Origin: Pseudomonas sessilinigenes
GTDB lineage: Bacteria; Pseudomonadota; Gammaproteobacteria; Pseudomonadales; Pseudomonadaceae
Assembly (NCBI RefSeq): GCF_003850565.1
Contig: NZ_CP027706.1
Location: 6,832,612-6,896,611 of the forward strand
Reading direction: 5' to 3'
Length of the DNA: 64,000 nucleotides
The notes under the pieces are model-generated. The model had not been told where the DNA came from, searched no databases, and worked only from the letters and a program-made list of their open reading frames with translations. A program made the translations under genes and the position numbers. Each line of letters starts with the position of its first letter. Within the stretch, counting starts at the first letter, position 1. Below are positions 8,159 through 16,536 of the stretch, in pieces.

Positions 8159-10318
8159 GTGTTCGCTCGTCTTTTTGCCCTGCCCTGCTATGTGCTCGTC
8201 TGCCTGCTGACCTTCCTGCCCCTGAACAGCGCCCAGGCCGTGGGGTTGCCTGGGTTGCTGGGCAACCAGGGCAAGGCACAGCCACAAGCCGAGGAGCCCT
8301 TGGGGCAATCCCTGGACGAGGTGATCAAGTCCCTTGAGAACGACCAGCAACGAGCCAAGCTGCTGGCAGACCTGAAGCGCTTGCGAGACACCACGAAAAA
8401 AGCCCAGCCCACCCCGGAGGAGGGTGTGCTCGGGCTGATCGGCGGTACCCTGTCGACCCTGGAGAAACAGTTCTCCGGGGCCGACAGCCCCCTGACTCGC
8501 TGGACCGACGAGTTCGAACAGGCCCAGCAGGAACTGGCCTCGCTGATGCTGCCGGCCAGCCAATGGTTGCCGATCATCTTCGCCTTCGCCCTGATCCTCA
8601 TGGTCTGGAGCCTGCTCGCCGCGGCGCTGATCTGGCTCAGTCACCGGGTACGCCTGCGCTTCGGCCTCACCGAGGACCTGCCCCAGCACCCCAAGACCTG
8701 GGACCTTTTGCGCTTCGCCTTGCGCAAGCTCGGCCCCTGGATGATCGCGTTGCTGATCACCGTGTACATGACCTATTCCCTGCCCTCGTCCCTGGGCAAG
8801 GACCTGGCCATGGTCCTGGCTTATGCCCTGGTGGTCGGCACCTGTTTCTCGGCCATCTGTGTGGTGGCGTTCTCGGTGCTCGACGGCCCCCACCGCCATC
8901 GCGCCCTGTACATCCTGCGGCGCCAGGCGTTTCGCCCGCTATGGTGGATCGGCAGCTTCGCCGCCTTCGGCGAGGCCCTGGGCGACCCGCGCATGGTGGC
9001 CAGCCTCGGCCAGCACCTGGCCCATACTGCCGCGACCTTCGCCAATGTCATGGCCGCCCTGTCCACCGGGGTATTCATCCTGCGCTTCCGGCGGCCGATC
9101 GCCCATCTGATCCGCAACCAGCCCCTGGCCCGACGCCTGACCCGGCGCGCCTTGAGCGATACCATCGAGATCATCGGTACGTTCTGGTACCTCCCTGCCC
9201 TGGTACTGGTGGGCATCTCGCTGTTCGCCACCTTCGTCTCCGCCGGCGACACCAACACCGCCCTGCGCCAGTCGCTGCTGTGTACCGTGCTGCTGGTGCT
9301 GTGCATGGTGATCAATGGCCTGGTACGTCGCCATGCCCAACGCCCCCATCGCGGCCACAAGCGCCATGCGCTGTATTCCGAGCGCCTGAAGGGCTTCTGC
9401 TACACCCTGGCCCACCTGGCCGTTTGGCTGGCCTTCATCGAGCTGGGCCTGCGGGTCTGGGGCATGTCGCTGATCCGCTTCACTGAAGGCGACGGCCATG
9501 AGGTCAGCGTCAAGCTGTTCAGCCTTGGCGGCACCCTGATTTTCGCCTGGCTGATCTGGATCCTCAGCGACACCGCGGTGCACCACGCCCTGACGCGTTC
9601 GCGCAAGGGCCTGGCCAATGCCCGCGCCCAGACCATGATGCCGCTGATCCGCAACGTGCTGTTCGTGGCGATCTTCATCATCGCCACCATCGTCGCCCTG
9701 GCCAACATGGGCATGAACGTCACGCCACTGCTGGCCGGTGCCGGTGTAATCGGCCTGGCCATCGGCTTCGGCGCCCAGTCGCTGGTGGCGGACCTGATTA
9801 CCGGCCTGTTCATCATCATCGAGGACTCCCTGGCCATCGACGACTACGTGGATGTCGGCGGCCACCTGGGCACCGTCGAAGGCTTGACCATCCGCACCGT
9901 GCGCCTGCGGGACATCGACGGTATCGTCCACACCATCCCGTTCAGCGAGATCAAGAGCATCAAGAACTACTCCCGGGAGTTCGGCTACGCCATCTTCCGC
10001 GTGGCGATCCCGTACAACATGGAGATCGACAATGCGATCAAGCTGATGCGCGATGTCGGCCAGAAGATGCGCACCGACCCGCTGCAGCGCCGCAATATCT
10101 GGTCGCCCCTGGAGATCCAGGGGGTGGAGAGCTTCGAATCCGGCAGCGCCATCCTCCGCGCCCGCTTCAAGACCGCACCGATCAAGCAGTGGGAAGTGTC
10201 TCGGGCCTTCAACCTGTCGCTCAAGCGCCACCTCGACGAGGCCGGACTGGACCTGGCGACCCCGCGCATGAGCATCCAGGTGGTCACCGCCGGTGGCGGC
10301 TCCCAGGCCGAGGCGTAA
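8159..10318 (+). CDS. Large MscS-family mechanosensitive ion channel
   Basis: 719 residues from a GTG at 8159; GAGG lies about 11 bases upstream and the protein then opens with a signal-like hydrophobic segment ending near Ala-Gln-Ala. A periplasmic, partly helical N-terminal domain (about 30-125) is followed by many membrane segments (about 135-515). The MscS core comes next: the pore-lining Gly/Ala-rich TM3 with Gly-Phe-Gly-Ala-Gln-Ser-Leu near residue 538 and the cytoplasmic beta domain. Size and layout resemble E. coli YbiO-type channels rather than small MscS. It releases solutes on membrane tension after hypo-osmotic shock. Confidence 0.88.
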   Translation: MFARLFALPCYVLVCLLTFLPLNSAQAVGLPGLLGNQGKAQPQAEEPLGQSLDEVIKSLENDQQRAKLLADLKRLRDTTKKAQPTPEEGVLGLIGGTLSTLEKQFSGADSPLTRWTDEFEQAQQELASLMLPASQWLPIIFAFALILMVWSLLAAALIWLSHRVRLRFGLTEDLPQHPKTWDLLRFALRKLGPWMIALLITVYMTYSLPSSLGKDLAMVLAYALVVGTCFSAICVVAFSVLDGPHRHRALYILRRQAFRPLWWIGSFAAFGEALGDPRMVASLGQHLAHTAATFANVMAALSTGVFILRFRRPIAHLIRNQPLARRLTRRALSDTIEIIGTFWYLPALVLVGISLFATFVSAGDTNTALRQSLLCTVLLVLCMVINGLVRRHAQRPHRGHKRHALYSERLKGFCYTLAHLAVWLAFIELGLRVWGMSLIRFTEGDGHEVSVKLFSLGGTLIFAWLIWILSDTAVHHALTRSRKGLANARAQTMMPLIRNVLFVAIFIIATIVALANMGMNVTPLLAGAGVIGLAIGFGAQSLVADLITGLFIIIEDSLAIDDYVDVGGHLGTVEGLTIRTVRLRDIDGIVHTIPFSEIKSIKNYSREFGYAIFRVAIPYNMEIDNAIKLMRDVGQKMRTDPLQRRNIWSPLEIQGVESFESGSAILRARFKTAPIKQWEVSRAFNLSLKRHLDEAGLDLATPRMSIQVVTAGGGSQAEA

Positions 10319-10443
10319 GGCGAGCGGCACGCCTGGGCACGGATACGGCTGCGCGCTCCATGTCAGGGCGGTCCATGACAGGACGGCACGGCCAAGGGGC
10401 CTGGCAGCCCCGTACTACAACAACAATCAAGGAGAGAGTCCCC

Positions 10444-11790
10444 ATGCAGCTATCCGCCATCGCCAGCGCTTGCCTGGCCAGTGTCCTGGCCTTGTCCGGC
10501 CACTACGCCCATGCCGCCGACGACAGCGCCATGGACCAGGCCCGCAGGCACATCGCCGAGCAGGCCAAGGCCCTGGAGCCGGCACTGCTGGCAACCCGTC
10601 GCGATATCCATGCCCACCCTGAACTGGGCAACACCGAACACCGCACTGCCGAGTTGGTAGCCACGCAGTTGCGCGCCCTGGGCCTGGAAGTGCGCACGGG
10701 CGTCGCCCGCACCGGCGTGGTGGCGGTGCTCAAGGGCGGCCTGCCCGGCCCCACCGTGGCCTTGCGCGCCGACATGGACGCACTGCCGGTCAAGGAGATC
10801 GCGGACCTGCCATTCGCCTCCAAGGCCAAGGGGCGCTACCTGGACAAGGAAGTGGACGTCATGCACGCCTGCGGCCACGACGCCCACACGGCAATCTTGC
10901 TGAGCACGGCGAAAGTCCTCAGCGACATGCGCGAGCGCCTGCCAGGCACCGTGGTGTTCTATTTCCAGCCCGCCGAAGAAGGCCCGAGCGATTTCATTCC
11001 CGACGGCAAGAACGTCTGGGGCGCGAAGATGATGGTGCAGGAAGGCGTGATGCAATCGCCCAAGCCGGACGCGGTGTTCGGCCTGCATGTCTGGGCCGGG
11101 ATTCCCGCCGGGCGCATCGCCTATCGCCCGGGCCCGACCCTGGCCAGCTCCGACGACCTGCGCATCCGCATCCTCGGCAAGCAGACCCACGCCGGCCGCC
11201 CCTGGGACGGCATCGACCCGATCACCGTCGGCGCCCAGGCCATTGTCGGGCTGCAGAGCGTGGTCAGTCGCCGAACCGATATTTCGTCGTACCCGTCGGT
11301 GGTCAGCATCGGCACCATCAACGGCGGCACGCGCTACAACATCATTCCCGAATCCGTGGACATGACCGGCACCATCCGCTCCTACGACTATGGCATTCGC
11401 CAGAAACTGCACGGCGACGTACGCCAGACCGTGGAGAAGATCGCCGAAAGCGGCGGCGCCAAGGCCGAGGTGAGCATCATCGAGAAGTACGACCCGACCA
11501 TCAACGACCCGGCCCTGACCCAGAAGATGCTGCCGAGCCTGCGCTGGGCAGCCAAGGAGGATGTGGTGCAAGGCCCGCTGGTGAGTGGCGCCGAAGACTT
11601 TTCCTTCTATGCCAAGCAGGCGCCGGGGCTGTTCGTGTTCCTCGGCGTGACGCCCCGGGACCAGGACATGGCCAAGGCCGCGCCGAACCACAACCCGGGA
11701 TTCTTTGTCGATGAGTCGGCACTGGTGGTGGGCGTGCGGACCCTGGCGTCCTTGACCACCGACTATCTGTTCGCCGGGGCCAAGCCCTAA
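10444..11790 (+). CDS. Secreted M20 family amidohydrolase/peptidase
   Basis: 448 residues. A Sec signal peptide (1-24, ending Ala-His-Ala) indicates periplasmic location. The mature part matches the M20D amidohydrolases (hippurate hydrolase, IAA-amino acid hydrolase, N-acyl amino acid amidohydrolase). It has Ala-Asp-Met-Asp-Ala-Leu-Pro, His-Ala-Cys-Gly-His-Asp-Ala-His, and Pro-Ala-Glu-Glu-Gly supplying metal and catalytic residues. ATG 10444 follows AAGGAGAGAG. It lies 125 bases after the channel gene and is convergent with the GntR regulator, separated by a hairpin. The natural substrate is not evident. Confidence 0.88.
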   Translation: MQLSAIASACLASVLALSGHYAHAADDSAMDQARRHIAEQAKALEPALLATRRDIHAHPELGNTEHRTAELVATQLRALGLEVRTGVARTGVVAVLKGGLPGPTVALRADMDALPVKEIADLPFASKAKGRYLDKEVDVMHACGHDAHTAILLSTAKVLSDMRERLPGTVVFYFQPAEEGPSDFIPDGKNVWGAKMMVQEGVMQSPKPDAVFGLHVWAGIPAGRIAYRPGPTLASSDDLRIRILGKQTHAGRPWDGIDPITVGAQAIVGLQSVVSRRTDISSYPSVVSIGTINGGTRYNIIPESVDMTGTIRSYDYGIRQKLHGDVRQTVEKIAESGGAKAEVSIIEKYDPTINDPALTQKMLPSLRWAAKEDVVQGPLVSGAEDFSFYAKQAPGLFVFLGVTPRDQDMAKAAPNHNPGFFVDESALVVGVRTLASLTTDYLFAGAKP

Positions 11791-11801
11791 GCTCCCGAAC
11801 C

Positions 11802-11828
11802 AGCCCGCTGGCGCGAGTGCAGCGGGCT
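11802..11828 (+). terminator. Hairpin between convergent amidohydrolase and GntR genes
   Basis: Perfect 9-base arms (11802-11810 and 11820-11828) with a 9-base loop, in the 37-base gap between two convergent genes. There is no T-run on either strand, so termination efficiency is uncertain. Confidence 0.45.
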
Positions 11829-12541
11829 CAGGCCACATCCACGCCGACGTGGATCGCATCGTGGCGCCAGAACTCCAGGTCGCAATCGATCAGCCGCTGG
11901 TGCTGGTCGTAGTTGACCCGGGCGATGCGCAGTCCCGGGCTGCCCACCGAGACCTTGAGCGCCGCGGCCGCTTCCAACTGCAGGGAAGTGGGCACGATCT
12001 CGAAACGCACCCGCCCGTAATGCAGGTCGTAGTGCCGGGCATACAGCTCGGTGATCGACTGGTTCAGGTCCAGGTCGAGGATCTTCGGGAAGTACTGCGG
12101 ATTCAGGTAATGCTCCACATACAGCACCAGACGCTCGTCGATCCGTCGCGCCCGGCAGATCTGGATCACGCTGGACAAGGCCGGAAGTTGCAGCCAGGCG
12201 CAGACCGCTGCCGACGCCGGTTGCAAGCGCGCAGAAATCACCTCGGTGGACGGCACCCGGCCCTGGGCGCTGACCATGGCGTGGAAGTGGCTGCGCTGCA
12301 TCAGGTTGTAGGCCAGGCGCGGCGGCGAAACGAACCAGCCCCGGCGCTCCTCTCGGTAGATCTGCCCCTGGGCCTCCAGTTGCAGCAAAGCCTCACGCAC
12401 GGTGATCCGGGTAGTGGCGAACAATTCGCTGAGCTTGCGCTCGGCCGGCAGCTTGCTCCCCGGCGCCAGCAAGCCATGGGCAATCTGTTCTTGCAGCACC
12501 TGGCCGATGGCTGTCACCGCCTTGGTTGCCTCTATACGCAT
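11828..12541 (-). CDS. GntR family transcriptional regulator with UTRA domain
   Basis: 237 residues. The N-terminal winged helix-turn-helix (about 8-75) has the typical GntR sequence around Ser-Glu-Leu-Phe-Ala-Thr-Thr-Arg-Ile-Thr-Val-Arg-Glu-Ala. It is followed by a UTRA ligand-binding domain (about 90-230), as in HutC, PhnF and NagR. It is divergent from the solute-binding protein gene, and matching 12-base operator-like sites lie in front of each gene. It is therefore most likely the local repressor of the transporter operon. ATG at 12541 was chosen over a TTG immediately before it. UTRA domains bind small ligands, including phosphonates, sugars and urocanate. Confidence 0.88.
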   Translation of the reverse strand: MRIEATKAVTAIGQVLQEQIAHGLLAPGSKLPAERKLSELFATTRITVREALLQLEAQGQIYREERRGWFVSPPRLAYNLMQRSHFHAMVSAQGRVPSTEVISARLQPASAAVCAWLQLPALSSVIQICRARRIDERLVLYVEHYLNPQYFPKILDLDLNQSITELYARHYDLHYGRVRFEIVPTSLQLEAAAALKVSVGSPGLRIARVNYDQHQRLIDCDLEFWRHDAIHVGVDVA

Positions 12542-12555
12542 CAACGTTACCTATC

Positions 12556-12567
12556 TGGACTAGACCA
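12556..12567. promoter_or_regulatory. Candidate GntR/UTRA operator, regulator side
   Basis: TGGACTAGACCA, a near-palindrome of the type bound by HutC-subfamily regulators, lies 14 bases upstream of the GntR start codon. A second copy, 10 of 12 bases identical, sits 279 bases away in front of the divergent binding-protein gene. The rest of the 363-base divergent region shows no open frame or strong hairpin. Confidence 0.55.
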
Positions 12568-12834
12568 GCACTGTTCCAGTGCCTGGCAGCGACCCGGGCG
12601 GCCTCCTGCTCCTGAGTGCAAAGCCTAGGCAACGCAGATGACTGATATGTGACAAAGCTGCCGAACGGCCTGGTGCCGGGGCTGCAATTTCCCCGCCAGG
12701 GCCTTTGAAAACGGGAGTTTTGCCATGGTCTACGCTTAGTTCGCAGTGTCGAGCCTGCGCCTGGTTCCAGGCGTTCGCAGCAGGCATCGACATAAAAGTG
12801 TCATCCAACAGGCTTAGATTGGCTCAGGTATTGC

Positions 12835-12846
12835 TGACCTAGACCA
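12835..12846. promoter_or_regulatory. Candidate GntR/UTRA operator, transporter side
   Basis: TGACCTAGACCA matches the site at 12556-12567 at 10 of 12 positions and lies 58 bases before the binding-protein start codon, where a repressor could block the operon promoter. Confidence 0.5.
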
Positions 12847-12904
12847 ACCCACCGCAAGACTGTCGATCACAACGCAGCGTGGAACACGCCCAAAGGAGCT
12901 TCGG

Positions 12905-13972
12905 ATGAAACAGCTTTTCCTGGCATCACTGTTAGGTTCGACCATCGCCATGTGCACCGCCGCCATGGCCGCTGACAACGATTTGAAAACCCTGGAAGCC
13001 GCTGCAAAGGCGGAAGGCGCCGTCAACAGCGTCGGCATGCCCGATGACTGGGCCAACTGGAAAGGCACCTGGGAAGACCTGGCCAAGACCTACGGCCTCA
13101 AGCACATCGACACCGACATGAGCTCAGCCCAGGAAATCGCCAAGTTCGCCGCCGAGAAAGACAATGCCAGCGCCGATATCGGCGACGTTGGCGCCGCGTT
13201 CGGCCCGATCGCCGTCAAGCAGGGCGTGGTCCAGCCCTACAAGCCAAGCACCTGGGCGCAGGTCCCGGACTGGGCCAAGGACAAGGACGGCAACTGGGCC
13301 CTGGCCTACACCGGCACCATCGCCTTCATCATCAACAAGAAGCTGCTGCACGGTTCCGAAGCACCCAAGAGCTGGGCCGACCTGGAAAAGGGCAAGTACA
13401 AGGTGTCCATCGGTGACGTGAGCACCGCCGCCCAGGCTGCCAACGGCGTCCTGGCCGCCGCCATCGCCAAGGGGGGCGACGAGAAGAACATCCAGCCGGC
13501 GCTGCTGATGTTCGCCGAGATCGCCAAGCAGGGGCGCCTGTCCCTGGCCAACCCGACCATCGCTACCATGGAGAAGGGTGAAGTGGAAGTCGGCGTGGTC
13601 TGGGACTTCAACGGCCTGAGCTACCGCAACAAGATGGTCAACAAGGACGACTACGAAGTGCTGATCCCGTCCGACGGCTCGGTGATCTCCGGCTACACCA
13701 CCATCATCAACAAGTACGCCAAGCACCCGAATGCGGCCAAGCTGACCCGCGAGTACATCTTCAGCGACGCCGGGCAGGTCAACCTGGCTCGGGGCAATGC
13801 CCGCCCGATCCGCGCCGAACACGTCAACCTGCCGGCGGACGTCAAGGCCAACCTGCTGCCCAACGAGCAGTACAAGCACGTGACGCCGATCAAGGATGCC
13901 GAAGCCTGGGAGAAGACCTCCAAGGCCCTGCCGCAGAAGTGGCAGGAAGAAGTGATCATCAACATGCAGTAA
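12905..13972 (+). CDS. ABC transporter periplasmic solute-binding protein
   Basis: 355 residues with a Sec signal peptide (about 1-22, ending Ala-Met-Ala). The mature sequence is a type II periplasmic binding protein of the iron(III)/spermidine/2-aminoethylphosphonate class. It is acidic to neutral and has no lipobox. AAAGGAG precedes the ATG. It is the first gene of the operon that continues with a phosphatase-superfamily enzyme, two permeases and an ATPase, so it defines the specificity of that importer. The 128-base gap after it contains a REP pair, commonly found after the abundant binding-protein message. Confidence 0.88.
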   Translation: MKQLFLASLLGSTIAMCTAAMAADNDLKTLEAAAKAEGAVNSVGMPDDWANWKGTWEDLAKTYGLKHIDTDMSSAQEIAKFAAEKDNASADIGDVGAAFGPIAVKQGVVQPYKPSTWAQVPDWAKDKDGNWALAYTGTIAFIINKKLLHGSEAPKSWADLEKGKYKVSIGDVSTAAQAANGVLAAAIAKGGDEKNIQPALLMFAEIAKQGRLSLANPTIATMEKGEVEVGVVWDFNGLSYRNKMVNKDDYEVLIPSDGSVISGYTTIINKYAKHPNAAKLTREYIFSDAGQVNLARGNARPIRAEHVNLPADVKANLLPNEQYKHVTPIKDAEAWEKTSKALPQKWQEEVIINMQ

Positions 13973-13981
13973 TGCTGCATC

Positions 13982-14070
13982 CGTAGGGGCGAGGCTTGCC
14001 CGCGATCCAGACGCTGCGGTCTATCTTGAAATCGCAGCGACACCATCGCGGGCAAGCTGCGCTCCTACGA
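13982..14070. repeat. Inverted REP pair (REPIN) of the P. fluorescens type
   Basis: A REP-like unit at 13982-14006 (GTAGGGGCGAGGCTTGCCCG core) faces its inverted copy at 14045-14069. Between them lies a further 7-base stem (CGCTGCG/CGCAGCG). This is the paired arrangement well known in the P. fluorescens group. It sits inside an operon, between the binding-protein and hydrolase genes, where it can hinder mRNA decay and set different protein levels. Confidence 0.85.
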
Positions 14071-14100
14071 GATTGTTCGGTCTTGCGGAGCCCTTGCCCC

Positions 14101-14907
14101 ATGTCACACAACGTCATCCTTGTCGTGCTCGACGGCCTCAATCACCAGGTCGCCCGTCACGCCATGGGACATCTTCAAGCCTACGTCGGCGCAGGACGCG
14201 CAGCGCTGTACCAACTGGAATGCGAGCTTCCGGCACTGTCCCGCCCGCTGTACGAATGCATCCTCACCGGCGTGCCGCCGATCGACAGCGGCATCGTGCA
14301 CAACCAGGTCTCGCGCCTGTCCACCCAGCGCAGCCTGTTCCATTACGCTCGCGCTGCCGGCCTGGGCACCGCCGCTGCCGCCTACCACTGGATCAGCGAG
14401 CTGTACAACCGTACGCCATTCAATGCGGCCCGGGACCGGCACACCGCCGACCCTGAGTTGCCGATCCAGTACGGCCACTTCTACTGGAACGACCACTACC
14501 CCGACTCCCACCTGTTCGCCGATGCCGAGGACCTGCGCCTGCGCCACGCTCCCAATCTGTTGCTGGTGCACCCGATGAACATCGACGACGCCGGCCACAA
14601 GCACGGCCTGGACAGCCCCCAGTACCGCAACAGTGCGCGTTCGGCCGACATCATCCTGGCCGACTACCTGCAAGGCTGGCTCGACGCCGGCTACCAGGTG
14701 CTGGTGACCGCCGACCACGGCATGAACGCCGATCGTTCGCACAATGGCCTGCTGCCGGAGGAACGGGAGGTGCCGCTGTTCGTCATCGGCGAGGCCTTCA
14801 GCCTCGATCCCGGGGCCACACCGAAGCAGACCGAACTGTGCGGCACCCTTTGCCAACTGCTCGGCGTACCCCACGACAAACCCTTCTGCCGGGAGCTGTT
14901 GAAGTGA
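14101..14907 (+). CDS. Alkaline phosphatase superfamily hydrolase (type I phosphodiesterase/nucleotide pyrophosphatase-like)
   Basis: 268 residues without a signal peptide, so cytoplasmic. Metal-binding features of the superfamily are visible: Asp in Val-Val-Leu-Asp-Gly-Leu near the N-terminus, a Ser/Thr nucleophile candidate in Pro-Ala-Leu-Ser-Arg-Pro, Asp and His in Met-Asn-Ile-Asp-Asp-Ala-Gly-His, and Thr-Ala-Asp-His-Gly-Met. Relatives include phosphonoacetate hydrolase and nucleotide pyrophosphatases. Its stop overlaps the permease start (GTGA), which ties it to the transporter. Inference: it cleaves the imported compound inside the cell, releasing a phosphoryl product. Confidence 0.82.
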   Translation: MSHNVILVVLDGLNHQVARHAMGHLQAYVGAGRAALYQLECELPALSRPLYECILTGVPPIDSGIVHNQVSRLSTQRSLFHYARAAGLGTAAAAYHWISELYNRTPFNAARDRHTADPELPIQYGHFYWNDHYPDSHLFADAEDLRLRHAPNLLLVHPMNIDDAGHKHGLDSPQYRNSARSADIILADYLQGWLDAGYQVLVTADHGMNADRSHNGLLPEEREVPLFVIGEAFSLDPGATPKQTELCGTLCQLLGVPHDKPFCRELLK

Positions 14908-15749
14908 ATTCAGTGACCCGTGGCAAATGGCTGGCGGCCTTGTGCCTGATGCCTTTCGCCCTGTTCTTCATCGTGTTCCAACTAGCCCCGCTGGCGTGGG
15001 TGCTGATCAACAGCCTGCAGTCCGAGGAGTTCGGCTGGGGCCTGGCCAACTTCAACAAGATCTTCAGCTCGAAGTTCTACCTGCAGGCGATCCAGTACAG
15101 CCTGGAGATCAGCTTCTGGTCCAGCGTGTTCGGCATCATCATCGCCGTGCTGGGTAGCTACTCGCTGCGCCGGGTCGACTCCAGGCTGCGCAACTTCGTC
15201 AATGCCTTCGCCAACATGACCAGCAACTTCGCCGGCGTGCCCCTGGCCTTCGCCTTCATCATCCTGCTGGGCTTCAACGGCGCCATCACCATCATGCTCA
15301 AGCAGTCGGGGATCATCCAGGACTTCAACCTGTACTCCAAGACCGGCTTGATCATCCTCTACACCTACTTCCAGATACCCCTGGGGGTGCTGTTGCTGTA
15401 CCCGGCTTTCGACGCCCTGCGTGAAGACTGGCGCGAATCCGCCGCCCTGTTGGGCGCCAGCGGCTGGCAATTCTGGCGGCATATCGGCCTGCCGGTGCTG
15501 ACCCCGGCGTTGCTGGGTACCTTCGTGATCCTGCTGGCCAATGCCCTGGGCGCCTATGCCACGGTCTACGCCCTGACCACCGGCAACTTCAACGTCCTGC
15601 CGATCCGCATCGCGGCCATGGTCTCCGGGGACATCTCCCTGGATCCGAACATGGCCAGCGCCCTGGCGGTGGTGCTGGTGGCGCTGATGACCCTGGTGAC
15701 CATCGTCCATCAGCTGCTGCTGAAGAGGAGCTACCATGTCTCGCGCTGA
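14904..15749 (+). CDS. ABC transporter permease, first subunit
   Basis: 281-residue inner-membrane protein starting with GTG at 14904, in a 4-base overlap with the preceding hydrolase gene. It has about six transmembrane segments; the EAA-type loop for ATPase contact is visible as Glu-Ser-Ala-Ala-Leu-Leu-Gly-Ala-Ser-Gly near residue 178. It belongs to the BPD_transp_1 family (binding-protein-dependent permeases of the spermidine/putrescine, iron and phosphonate type). It pairs with the second permease, whose start lies inside its 3' end. Confidence 0.9.
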   Translation: MNSVTRGKWLAALCLMPFALFFIVFQLAPLAWVLINSLQSEEFGWGLANFNKIFSSKFYLQAIQYSLEISFWSSVFGIIIAVLGSYSLRRVDSRLRNFVNAFANMTSNFAGVPLAFAFIILLGFNGAITIMLKQSGIIQDFNLYSKTGLIILYTYFQIPLGVLLLYPAFDALREDWRESAALLGASGWQFWRHIGLPVLTPALLGTFVILLANALGAYATVYALTTGNFNVLPIRIAAMVSGDISLDPNMASALAVVLVALMTLVTIVHQLLLKRSYHVSR

Positions 15750-16536
15750 ATCCGGCTCCGCCGCCCTCTACCACCGGTTCGTGGTCTGGCTACTGTTCGC
15801 CATCCTGCTGTTGCCGCTGCTGGGGACCTTCGTCTACTCCATCGCCAGCAGCTGGTCGGCGACCATCCTGCCCAGCGGCTTCACCTTCAAGTGGTACCTG
15901 CAGTTGTGGAGCGACCCGCGCTTTCTCGCGGCCTTCGGCCAGTCGCTGCTGGTCTGCGTTGGCGCTCTGGTTTTGTCGGTGGTGCTGATCCTGCCGCTGC
16001 TGTTCGTGGTGCACTACCACTTTCCCAAGCTCGATGCGCTGATGAACATCCTGATCCTGCTGCCCTTCGCAGTACCGCCGGTGGTGTCCTCGGTGGGCCT
16101 GTTGCAGCTGTACGGCTCAGGCCCCCTGGCCATGGTCGGCACGCCGTGGATCCTGATCGGCTGTTACTTCACCGTGGCCCTGCCGTTCATGTACCGGGCC
16201 ATCACCAACAACCTGCAGGCGATCAACCTGCGGGACCTGATGGACGCCGCCCAACTCCTGGGCGCCAGCACCTGGCAGGCGGCCCTGCTGGTGGTCCTGC
16301 CGAACCTGCGCAAGGGCCTGATGGTGGCGCTGCTGCTGTCCTTCTCGTTCCTGTTCGGCGAGTTCGTGTTCGCCAACATCCTGGTGGGCACCCGCTACGA
16401 AACCCTGCAGGTGTACCTGAACAACATGCGCAACAGCAGCGGCCACTTCACCAGTGCCCTGGTGATCTCCTACTTCTTCTTCGTGCTGGTCCTGACCTGG
16501 GCCGCCAACATCCTGAACAGGGACAAGAGCCAATGA
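15736..16536 (+). CDS. ABC transporter permease, second subunit
   Basis: 266-residue polytopic inner-membrane protein; its ATG lies 14 bases inside the end of the first permease gene. It has about six membrane segments and an EAA-type loop (Met-Asp-Ala-Ala-Gln-Leu-Leu-Gly-Ala-Ser near residue 174). The overlap with both flanking genes indicates tight translational coupling of the membrane complex. It presumably forms a heterodimeric channel with the product of the preceding gene. Confidence 0.9.
   Translation: MSRAESGSAALYHRFVVWLLFAILLLPLLGTFVYSIASSWSATILPSGFTFKWYLQLWSDPRFLAAFGQSLLVCVGALVLSVVLILPLLFVVHYHFPKLDALMNILILLPFAVPPVVSSVGLLQLYGSGPLAMVGTPWILIGCYFTVALPFMYRAITNNLQAINLRDLMDAAQLLGASTWQAALLVVLPNLRKGLMVALLLSFSFLFGEFVFANILVGTRYETLQVYLNNMRNSSGHFTSALVISYFFFVLVLTWAANILNRDKSQ

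Noticed and set aside
13124..13879. Long minus-strand open frame (251 codons) opposite the solute-binding protein
   Set aside because: It mirrors the GC-rich third positions of the real gene, has low-complexity Val/Gly/Asp composition and no ribosome site.
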